From Desulfobacteraceae bacterium (GTDB lineage: Bacteria; Desulfobacterota; Desulfobacteria; Desulfobacterales; SURF-15), in NCBI GenBank assembly GCA_003599475.1, contig QZKK01000150.1, forward strand, positions 1 through 12,619: a DNA stretch of 12,619 nucleotides. The letters are read 5' to 3'. Below are positions 7,835 to 12,619 of the stretch, one piece after another; position 1 is the first letter of the stretch; the number at the start of each line of letters is the position of its first letter. The notes under the pieces are model-generated. The model ran no database searches, had not been told where the DNA came from, and saw nothing but the letters and a program-made list of their open reading frames with translations. Position numbers and translations under genes: made by a program.

Positions 7835-7886
7835 TTTCTATGCCTTATGGCGCGCCGGCACTTGGGATGGCAGGCATGATTTCTGA
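7812..7886 (+). CDS. Very short ORF overlapping the small hypothetical gene
   Basis: ATG at 7812-7814 to TGA at 7884-7886 encodes 24 residues (MTDNPEGDFYALW, then RAGTWDGRHDF). It overlaps the previous ORF by 23 nt in another frame, the layout of translational coupling. The same frame stays open beyond the TGA for about 40 codons, but that stretch is antisense to the SemiSWEET gene. It may be a short coupled peptide, a truncated gene with a nonsense mutation, or chance. No family is recognised. Confidence 0.25.
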   Translation: MTDNPEGDFYALWRAGTWDGRHDF

Positions 7887-7906
7887 GATGCTTTTAAGAA
7901 GGATCG

Positions 7907-8176
7907 TTATCCGCATTTGATTTTGTACCAGAGAATGACGGATGAAAAGATGAAAGTTGCGGTGTTTGCGAAAATCAGCGGTTTCGACCCGATGCAGAGA
8001 CCGTAGACGAGCCAGAGAAACACTCCCGTAGAAAGGGTCAGGAACATTCCCAGGGAAAGGTCGCTGGTCGATTTCGTCCGAATCACTTTTATGACTTGAG
8101 GTACGAAGGCTAGAGTCGTCAGGACTCCGGCAGTCCCCCCGATCATTTCAATAAAGGCCATATTCGAAGCCATCAT
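7907..8176 (-). CDS. SemiSWEET-type (PQ-loop/MtN3 family) membrane protein
   Basis: This is a membrane protein of 89 residues with three predicted transmembrane helices at about 10-30, 43-62 and 68-85. It contains the family's proline-glutamine motif in AFVPQVIKVIRTKST (P26, Q27) and the following LSLGMFL. SemiSWEETs form dimers that move small sugars across the membrane; substrates are unknown for most. The length, the three-helix layout and the PQ motif match bacterial SemiSWEETs. GGGAG lies just before two consecutive ATG codons. The second (8171-8173), with five-base spacing, may be the true start, shortening the product by one residue. It lies 29 nt after the toxin gene on the same strand and could be read from the same promoter, but a functional link is not evident. 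Confidence 0.85.
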   Translation of the reverse strand: MMASNMAFIEMIGGTAGVLTTLAFVPQVIKVIRTKSTSDLSLGMFLTLSTGVFLWLVYGLCIGSKPLIFANTATFIFSSVILWYKIKCG

Positions 8177-8205
8177 TTCTCCCGAGTTGGTAAATCCGCG
8201 CTTCG

Positions 8206-8535
8206 CTATGCGTTCAACAGTCGTCGCTGCAGCAGGGCCTGCATGTCGCGACGGCCATCAACGATCAACAGAACATACACTTTCTTGTCTATGATTCGGT
8301 AAATGATGCGGTAAGGTTTAAAAAAGATCTCTCGGTATTCGCGAATCCCCAGCGCGAGTAATTCTTTTGGATGAACACCCCGCGCGGGAAAATCGGACAG
8401 GCTGGAGAAAACTTTTCCGATCTGCTCCAAAACGTAATCTGCTTTTTGGGGCGAATCGTGCAGAGCAGTATAATCAAAAATCTCTTCAAGGTCGCGTGCC
8501 GCATCATGTGTCAGCAAAACTGCGAACACCATCAT
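8206..8535 (-). CDS. ParE/RelE-superfamily toxin
   Basis: This is a 109-residue basic protein of the ParE/RelE toxin superfamily. Family features are the N-terminal LTHDAARDLEEIFDYT helix, the central IREYREIFFKPYRIIYRI strand pair and the C-terminal VYVLLIVDGRRDMQALLQRRL, where the HGRRD-like segment (here DGRRD) is characteristic of the ParE branch. ParE proteins poison DNA gyrase and RelE proteins cut mRNA on the ribosome. The sequence looks closer to ParE, but the target is not settled. Its ATG overlaps the antitoxin stop by 4 nt (ATGA), so antitoxin is made first and the two are translationally coupled. An additional ATG follows as the second codon. The length is full and no inactivating change is visible. 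Confidence 0.85.
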   Translation of the reverse strand: MMVFAVLLTHDAARDLEEIFDYTALHDSPQKADYVLEQIGKVFSSLSDFPARGVHPKELLALGIREYREIFFKPYRIIYRIIDKKVYVLLIVDGRRDMQALLQRRLLNA

Positions 8536-8807
8536 CGAGTCTCTCGCCGTTGACGCAGCTGTCTTATCACATCCTCGGCGGGCAGGACATTACCATCCTC
8601 AATTTGCCGCATGCCGAGCGCCAGGATTTTCAAGAGGGCCATTGTTTCCTGGGTCTGCTCGTAGCTCTTGATGTCCTGTATGACTACTTTGGCTTCGCCA
8701 TTCTGGGTGATGATCAATGGTTCCCGATGTTCGCCCAATTTTCTAACAATTTCGGAAGCATGGGCTTTCAGGTAACTGATAGGCTTGATTTGGTTGGACA
8801 ATTTCAT
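8532..8807 (-). CDS. Phd/YefM-family antitoxin
   Basis: This is a 91-residue antitoxin that would bind and neutralise the downstream ParE/RelE toxin and repress its own promoter. The N-terminus carries the Phd/YefM DNA-binding domain pattern: IKPISYLKAHASEIVRKL, then EPLIITQNGEAKVVIQDIKSYE, with the family's ITQNGEAKVV phrase. The C-terminal part (from about residue 60) is the toxin-binding tail. The start ATG at 8805-8807 has GGAGG seven bases upstream, and a sigma70-like promoter precedes it. The stop codon overlaps the toxin start. It belongs to the accessory cluster next to the phn operon and is of a type commonly mobile between genomes. Confidence 0.88.
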   Translation of the reverse strand: MKLSNQIKPISYLKAHASEIVRKLGEHREPLIITQNGEAKVVIQDIKSYEQTQETMALLKILALGMRQIEDGNVLPAEDVIRQLRQRRETR

Positions 8808-8836
8808 GATTGTGCCTCCGTTTCTGCGTATGACTG

Positions 8837-8866
8837 AATATAGTCTTTAAATAGGTCAATTGTCAA
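8837..8866 (-). promoter_or_regulatory. Promoter of the toxin-antitoxin operon with an overlapping dyad
   Basis: Read on the minus strand, TTGACA (8861-8866) and TATATT (8837-8842) are separated by 18 nt, a good sigma70-type pair about 30 nt upstream of the antitoxin start. A small inverted repeat, GACT (8833-8836) and AGTC (8842-8845) with a six-base spacer, overlaps the -10 element. It would suit an antitoxin operator. The promoter match is strong; the operator assignment is inference. Confidence 0.6.
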
Positions 8867-8902
8867 AGGAGGTATGGTTCGCCGGGGATTTCCAAGCTGC
8901 AT

Positions 8903-9024
8903 TATAAAACCGCTTTGCGGATGAAAGCCGTACCCAACGACGACCACGACCAGGAATGAGCAGCATGGCATCCCACAGGAGCATGCCGATCCGGCCGGCG
9001 CCGACCATCGCTATGGCGATGGTC
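8903..9024 (-). pseudogene. Decayed partial duplicate of the phnE 3' end
   Basis: This stretch repeats the 3' end of the phnE gene at the left of the window, in the same orientation. Bases 8965-9009 match 155-199 at 44 of 45 positions. 8939-8969 matches the region near 97-126 with one inserted A, and 8903-8932 matches about 55-87 with small changes. Relative to phnE it has lost 33 bp between two ATGGC direct repeats (122-126 and 155-159) and about 11 bp further on, and has single-base insertions, so frames are broken. A remnant of the family block [14 protein letters not shown] is still readable. Similarity ends near 9009, where a perfect inverted repeat begins. It is probably a leftover of a duplicated or rearranged phn cluster, now untranslated. 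Confidence 0.85.
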
Positions 9025-9025
9025 G
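9002..9025. repeat. Perfect 10-bp inverted repeat at the phnE-scar breakpoint
   Basis: Arms CGACCATCGC (9002-9011) and GCGATGGTCG (9016-9025) pair perfectly around a 4-nt TATG loop. The left arm is partly the last bases shared with phnE. The right arm has no counterpart in phnE. The repeat therefore marks the place where phnE similarity stops. No T-run follows on either strand, so it does not look like a simple terminator. Confidence 0.7.
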
Positions 9026-9036
9026 AGTTCTGCATC

Positions 9037-9078
9037 AAAACATTATGTTTTAAAATATTATGCTTTAATGTATAATAT
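9037..9078 (+). promoter_or_regulatory. AT-rich promoter and dyad region before the ATPase gene
   Basis: A strongly AT-rich stretch contrasts with its GC-rich surroundings. It contains the perfect palindrome AAAACAT-T-ATGTTTT (9037-9051). It also has the inverted pair ATATTAT (9055-9061) and ATAATAT (9072-9078), and a consensus -10 TATAAT at 9071-9076. No good -35 stands at the usual distance. It ends about 66 nt before the ATPase start. It probably holds that gene's promoter and perhaps an operator. Confidence 0.5.
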
Positions 9079-9144
9079 ATTCCTAACCGGAAATGCCGAA
9101 TTTCGGTTTTATCTTCAAAGGCTTGATAAGGGAGGACTTCCCCG

Positions 9145-10572
9145 ATGGATTTCCTCGACCGGGAAGAGGAGCTTGGAAGATTGGAGCGGCTGATACCCAC
9201 GGGGGGGCTCGCTGTTGTCTGGGGGCGGAGGCGTATCGGTAAAACCAGGCTTCTTCTGGAATGGAGCAGAAGGCACGAGGGCCTTTATACGGTAGCGGAC
9301 CAGTCGGCGGCACCCATTCAGCGCCGCTATTTTGCAGTTTCCCTGGCGACCCGGTTTCCCGGTTTTGATCAAGTGGAATATCCGGATTGGAGATCCCTCC
9401 TCGGAAGGATCTCTTCGGAAGCAATGCATCAGAGGTGGCGAGGGCCGCTCATCGTGGATGAGTTCCCCTATCTGGTGGCAACGAGCCCAGAGCTTCCCAG
9501 CATCATTCAGGTTTGGATGGCCCACGAGGCGAAGGAGGCGGGGCTTGCAGTGGCGCTTGCGGGCTCCAGCCAGCGCATGATGCAAGGCCTGGTGATGGGA
9601 GCGACAGAGCCGCTTTACGGTCGAGCGAAAGAGGCATTTCACCTGAAACCTCTTCCTGCCGGGTATCTGCCGGAGGCTTTGGGACTTTCGACTGCAAAAG
9701 ATGCGATTCTGGCTTACGCAGCCTGGGGAGGGGTACCCCGCTACTGGGAGCTGATGTCAGAGTCGGGCTTGTCTCTGGACCTTGCGGTGGATTATCTGGT
9801 ATTGAATCCGCTAGGCCCTTTGCACGAGGAGCCGGAACGTCTCCTGCTTGAGGAGCTGCCACCGGCAGTGGCGCTGCGGCCGATTCTGGATGCCATTGGT
9901 CTTGGGGCGCACAGGGTTTCTGAAATTGCCGCACGAGTCGGTGAGCCTGCAACCTCGATGAGCCGCCCCTTGCAGCGACTTATGGAGTTGGGGCTGATCC
10001 AACGCGAAACTCCTTTTGGCACGCCTTCGTCCGCTGCAAAACGTTCGCTCTACAAGATTGCCGATCCTTTCTGCCGTATGTGGTTCCGGGTGGTTGCTCA
10101 GAATCGAGGAGTTCTAGCAGACGCTTCTGCGCAAGCCCGTCAGAAGTTTTGGGGAGAAGCCAAATCGGCTCTTGCGTCCGTTGCATGGGAAGAGCTTTGC
10201 CGTCAGTGGGTCACCTTGGGGGCTGTGAACCACCCCGCATTCCATGAGGCAGGCCACTGGGAGCCTGCCCTCCGCTTCTGGCATGGCAAAGGACCGGAAT
10301 GGGATGTCGTATCGCAATCCCTTGACGGACAGTGCGTGCTCCTTGGAGAGGCAAAGTGGTCGGAACGCCCGGTCGATTTGTCCAAGCTGCGTACCCTGGC
10401 AAAAATACTTCTTACAAAGGGTGTTCCTTCCGTGAAAGGGCTTCGAGACAAGAGTCTGCTCCACGTCCTGTTCGTTCCGGCGGTTGCGAACGTCACAAAC
10501 GCCGAGGTCAGCGGCGTCCATGTGGTAACCGGAGAACAGGTCTTGAATGAAATGCGTGGATCTGCATACTGA
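9145..10572 (+). CDS. AAA-type ATPase with C-terminal DUF234/PD-(D/E)xK-like domain
   Basis: This is a 475-residue protein of the 'archaeal ATPase' type found in bacteria and archaea. The N-terminal opening FLDREEELGRLERL is the usual family start. Walker A is GRRRIGKT at 27-34 and Walker B is LIVDEFPYL at 102-110, with a sensor-like LAGSSQRMM further on. The middle has a winged-helix-like section (VSEIAARVGEPATSMSRPLQRL). The C-terminus has the DUF234 pattern: DPFCRMWFRVV, then EWDVVSQS with D387 and LLGEAKW with E402 and K404, a D-(x14)-ExK arrangement as in PD-(D/E)xK nucleases. Function in this family is not well known, and a DNA-related or mobile-element role is often suspected. GGAGG lies nine bases before the ATG. 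It is alone on the plus strand, next to the phnE scar, and its ends do not show an obvious insertion sequence. Confidence 0.88.
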   Translation: MDFLDREEELGRLERLIPTGGLAVVWGRRRIGKTRLLLEWSRRHEGLYTVADQSAAPIQRRYFAVSLATRFPGFDQVEYPDWRSLLGRISSEAMHQRWRGPLIVDEFPYLVATSPELPSIIQVWMAHEAKEAGLAVALAGSSQRMMQGLVMGATEPLYGRAKEAFHLKPLPAGYLPEALGLSTAKDAILAYAAWGGVPRYWELMSESGLSLDLAVDYLVLNPLGPLHEEPERLLLEELPPAVALRPILDAIGLGAHRVSEIAARVGEPATSMSRPLQRLMELGLIQRETPFGTPSSAAKRSLYKIADPFCRMWFRVVAQNRGVLADASAQARQKFWGEAKSALASVAWEELCRQWVTLGAVNHPAFHEAGHWEPALRFWHGKGPEWDVVSQSLDGQCVLLGEAKWSERPVDLSKLRTLAKILLTKGVPSVKGLRDKSLLHVLFVPAVANVTNAEVSGVHVVTGEQVLNEMRGSAY

Positions 10573-10631
10573 GCTGTCTGTCCATCTGCAGTAGCCAGAG
10601 GCCTATATTCTTGGGGTTCTGGATACTGAGC
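10561..10631. repeat. Short direct repeat and weak stem-loop after the ATPase gene
   Basis: TCTGCATACTGAGC (10561-10574), spanning the ATPase stop codon, recurs as TCTGGATACTGAGC (10618-10631), 13 of 14 bases identical. The second copy lies within an inverted repeat, TTGGGGTTC (10611-10619) and GAGCCCCAA (10628-10636), with one G-T wobble. There is no T-run on either side, so termination is uncertain. The rest of this convergent 102-nt gap shows nothing else. Confidence 0.35.
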
Positions 10632-10674
10632 CCCAATGTCGAGAGATCGTCCAGGCTTCATTCCATATCATCGA

Positions 10675-11091
10675 TCATTCCCCGATGATTTTCACCAGCA
10701 CCCTTTTTCTGCGCCTGCCGTCGAACTCTCCGTAAAAGATCTGCTCCCAGGGGCCGAAGTCGAGTTTCCCGCCGGTCACCGCAACCACGACCTCCCGGCC
10801 CATGATCTGGCGCTTCATATGGGCGTCGGCGTTATCCTCGCCGACGTTGTGCCGGTATTGGGAGACCGGTTCATGCGGGGCGAGCTTCTCCAGCCAGAGG
10901 TCGTAGTCGTGGTGAAGACCCGATTCGTCGTCGTTGATGAATACCGAAGCGGTGATGTGCATCGCGTTGCAGAGGACAAGCCCCTCTGCGATGCCGCTCT
11001 CTTCGAGACAGGCTTCGACCTGGGGAGTGATGTTGACAAAGCCTCGGCGCGCCGGGACGTTAAACCAGAGCTCTTTTCGATAGCTATTCAT
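10675..11091 (-). CDS. yjbQ: YjbQ/UPF0047 family protein
   Basis: This is a 138-residue protein of the widespread YjbQ (UPF0047) family. The family has a small beta-barrel-like fold and forms trimers. Weak thiamin-phosphate synthase activity has been reported for the E. coli member, but the real physiological role is unsettled. Signature residues are intact: [19 protein letters not shown] (H45, H60, H61), [20 protein letters not shown] (H81, H91), and [16 protein letters not shown] followed by a basic C-terminus. The length is typical. The start ATG (11089-11091) has GAGGG five bases upstream. It lies on the same strand as the oxidoreductase gene, 103 nt after it, with heptamer repeats in between, so it probably has its own transcript. 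Confidence 0.93.
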   Translation of the reverse strand: MNSYRKELWFNVPARRGFVNITPQVEACLEESGIAEGLVLCNAMHITASVFINDDESGLHHDYDLWLEKLAPHEPVSQYRHNVGEDNADAHMKRQIMGREVVVAVTGGKLDFGPWEQIFYGEFDGRRRKRVLVKIIGE

Positions 11092-11159
11092 TTTTCCCTC
11101 TCGGATATCAGGAAAGCTCGACGCTCAACGCACAAGTACTGAAAATCCCTTTTTCTTTG

Positions 11160-11195
11160 AGCTCTGAACTTTCAGCTTTCAACTTTCAGTTCGTT
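11160..11195. repeat. Degenerate heptamer tandem repeat left of the oxidoreductase gene
   Basis: Three perfect-register heptamers lie side by side: CTTTCAG (11169-11175), CTTTCAA (11176-11182) and CTTTCAG (11183-11189). A degenerate unit, CTCTGAA (11162-11168), precedes them. A similar array is found at the right end of the window. It is intergenic and ends beside the oxidoreductase stop codon. On the minus strand the unit reads CTGAAAG/TTGAAAG. Repeats of this look occur in deltaproteobacterial genomes, from memory. Confidence 0.6.
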
Positions 11196-12535
11196 TACAG
11201 CTTCTTCAGAAGCTGGGTGGCGGCCCTCAGCGTCGGGTCCCAGGTGGGGCCGAACGGCGGCGCATAGGAAAGATCGGACTGGCTGTAAGCTTCAACCGTC
11301 ATGCGGTTGTGCAGGGCCACAGCCGGCCCGTTGATCCGATGGGCCGCCCCTTCCTTTCCCACCATCTGAACCCCCAGGAGCCTTCCGCTCTTCTTGTCCC
11401 CGACCATCTGCACCCAGATGGTCGACGACCCCGGATGCGCATGGGCGCGCGATCGGGATTGAATCACCTCTTCTACCGGCTCGAAGCCCGCCGCTTGTGC
11501 CTCCGCGGCATTCAACCCTGTGCGGGCGACTTCCAGATCAAACGTCCGAAAGACTGCGGTTCCGGCCACCCCGGCAAGTTCGATATTTTTTCCGCACACG
11601 TTGTCGGCTGCCGCCCAGCCGGCGCGGTTGGCCCGGAGCGCAAGCGGAATCCAGGTCTTTTTGCCGGTGACCACATGGTATGCATCGGCACAGTCTCCGG
11701 CCGCATAGATGGAATCGGCCGAGGTTTGAAGCCTTCTGTCCACTGCAATCGATTTTTCATGGCCGAGCTCGAGCCCTGCGGCTTCGGCCAGCTCGCTGTT
11801 GGGACGGATGCCGGCTGCAACCAGCACCATACCGCATTCGAGCGTAAGCCCGGTGCAGACCACAGAAAGACGCCTGCCGTCGCTTTCGATTCCCTCGATT
11901 TCCCTTCCGAGATGGAGCAGAACGCCGTTTTTCTCCAGCTCCTCTTTCACCGCATGGACCAGGCGCTCTTCCATCCAGGGAAGTAACCGGGGACGGGGTT
12001 TGACCATCTCGACCGCAAGACCGAGCCCCCGAAGCGTTTCCGCCATCTCAAGGGCGATATACCCCATCCCGATGATCACCACTTTCTTTACTCCATTGGT
12101 TTTCAGATGCTGCTTGATCCTTCTTCCGTCTTCCAACGACTTCAGAACCATCACCCCCGAACGGTCGAGTCCGGGGAGCGCGGGCCTTACAGGAGATGCA
12201 CCGGCTGCAATCAGCAGGTTGTCGTAGGGAAGCGTAAACGCCTTGCCGCCGGCTGCGGTTCCGGAAACGGTTTTTGCAGCCGGATCGATCCGCTCGACGC
12301 GATGTCCCGTCCGAAGATCGATTCCCTGCTTTTCCCGGAAAACCGATGCCGGCCGGACCACCAGATCTTCGATACTATGCTCCGGATCGGCAATGTTGTA
12401 TGGAAGCCCGCATGCGCTGTAGGAGACATCCCGGGTCATTTCGAGCACGGTCACTTCGAGATCCGGATCGTTTCGCTTGGCCCGGCTGGCGGCACTCATC
12501 CCCGCCGCATCGGCTCCGATGATCAAAAATTTCAT
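11195..12535 (-). CDS. CoA-disulfide reductase/NADH oxidase-type flavoprotein
   Basis: This is a pyridine nucleotide-disulfide oxidoreductase of the single-cysteine group (CoA-disulfide reductase, NADH oxidase, NADH peroxidase). With the ATG at 12533-12535, which has GGGAGG six bases upstream, it has 446 residues. The open frame reaches 19 codons further, but no ribosome site supports that. The FAD-binding Rossmann motif is LIIGADAAGMSAAS (G7 to S17). The redox cysteine is C42 in SYSACGLPYNI. The NAD(P)H-binding motif is VVIIGMGYIALEMAE. The second FAD motif is IYAAGDCAD, and the C-terminal dimerisation domain ends with YAPPFGPTWDPT, typical of the CoA-disulfide reductase branch. No rhodanese domain is attached. 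The substrate (CoA disulfide, oxygen, peroxide or persulfide) cannot be decided from sequence. It is probably cytoplasmic and involved in redox balance. Confidence 0.9.
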   Translation of the reverse strand: MKFLIIGADAAGMSAASRAKRNDPDLEVTVLEMTRDVSYSACGLPYNIADPEHSIEDLVVRPASVFREKQGIDLRTGHRVERIDPAAKTVSGTAAGGKAFTLPYDNLLIAAGASPVRPALPGLDRSGVMVLKSLEDGRRIKQHLKTNGVKKVVIIGMGYIALEMAETLRGLGLAVEMVKPRPRLLPWMEERLVHAVKEELEKNGVLLHLGREIEGIESDGRRLSVVCTGLTLECGMVLVAAGIRPNSELAEAAGLELGHEKSIAVDRRLQTSADSIYAAGDCADAYHVVTGKKTWIPLALRANRAGWAAADNVCGKNIELAGVAGTAVFRTFDLEVARTGLNAAEAQAAGFEPVEEVIQSRSRAHAHPGSSTIWVQMVGDKKSGRLLGVQMVGKEGAAHRINGPAVALHNRMTVEAYSQSDLSYAPPFGPTWDPTLRAATQLLKKL

Positions 12536-12585
12536 GATGTTCCTCCCTTTCCGCCTTGCGCTTTCTTCTCTTTCATCTCTTCGAG

Positions 12586-12619
12586 CTTCCAACTTTCAGC
12601 TATTTCAGAGCTTCAGCTT
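12586..12619. repeat. Degenerate heptamer repeat right of the oxidoreductase gene
   Basis: CTTCCAA (12586-12592) and CTTTCAG (12593-12599) are followed by CTATTTCAG and AGCTTCAG, continuing to the window edge. These are the same kind of unit as the array at 11162-11189. The array is cut by the edge, so its full length is unknown. It lies about 50 nt upstream of the oxidoreductase start. Confidence 0.5.

Noticed and set aside
7812..8007. TGA at 7884-7886 read through, for example as selenocysteine, giving a longer protein
   Set aside because: The extension is antisense to the SemiSWEET gene, no selenocysteine insertion hairpin is apparent after the TGA, and the resulting protein is not recognisable.
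8808..9144. Insertion sequence, integrase attachment site or tRNA beside the phnE scar
   Set aside because: There is no transposase or integrase ORF, no tRNA-like sequence and no target-site duplication that I could identify.
9115..9642. Minus-strand open frame of 175 codons opposite the ATPase gene
   Set aside because: It overlaps the Walker A and B coding region of the plus-strand ATPase, and its product is rich in Pro, Arg and Ser as expected of a shadow frame.
10611..10636. Hairpin as a bidirectional terminator between the converging ATPase and yjbQ genes
   Set aside because: The stem has a wobble and no T-run follows on either strand, so I list it only as part of a weak repeat feature.

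Overview
The window carries a nearly complete carbon-phosphorus (C-P) lyase operon on the minus strand, a small accessory cluster to its right, and two conserved housekeeping-type genes at the right end. High-GC codon use, good Shine-Dalgarno sequences and translationally coupled genes indicate a Gram-negative bacterium. The heptamer-type intergenic repeats (CTTTCAG/CTTTCAA) and the gene content are compatible with Desulfobacterota (deltaproteobacteria). That placement is inference; no rRNA or other marker is present.

Bases 1-56 hold only the last codons of a possible plus-strand gene that converges on phnE. From 7589 down to 49, reading leftwards, the order is phnG-phnH-phnI-phnJ-phnK-phnL and then phnC-phnD-phnE. 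PhnGHIJ form the catalytic core, with PhnK and PhnL as ABC-type partners. PhnCDE form the phosphonate importer. Spacing from phnG to phnL is very tight (overlaps or gaps of 16 nt or less). A 134-nt gap precedes phnC, an 84-nt gap with a 12-bp palindrome precedes phnD, and a strong hairpin lies before phnE. Together they would import a phosphonate, couple it to ATP-derived ribose triphosphate, and cleave the C-P bond by PhnJ radical chemistry. phnM, phnN, phnP and a regulator gene are not in the window.

From 7590 to 9144 the content changes. There is a small divergent ORF pair of unknown function, a SemiSWEET-type transporter gene, and a Phd/YefM-ParE/RelE type toxin-antitoxin pair with its own promoter. 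Next comes a decayed second copy of the 3' end of phnE (about 8903-9009), which ends in a perfect 10-bp inverted repeat and an AT-rich promoter-like tract. The plus-strand gene at 9145-10572 encodes an AAA-type ATPase with a C-terminal PD-(D/E)xK-like domain (ATPase/DUF234 architecture).

From 10675 to the end there is a YjbQ/UPF0047 gene and a pyridine nucleotide-disulfide oxidoreductase of the CoA-disulfide reductase/NADH oxidase group, both on the minus strand. The latter is flanked on both sides by degenerate heptamer repeats.

The most unusual signals are the phnE scar with the inverted repeat at its breakpoint, the phnD-phnE hairpin, the uncharacterised small ORFs upstream of phnG, and the heptamer repeats. 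I did not find a clearly new biological system.
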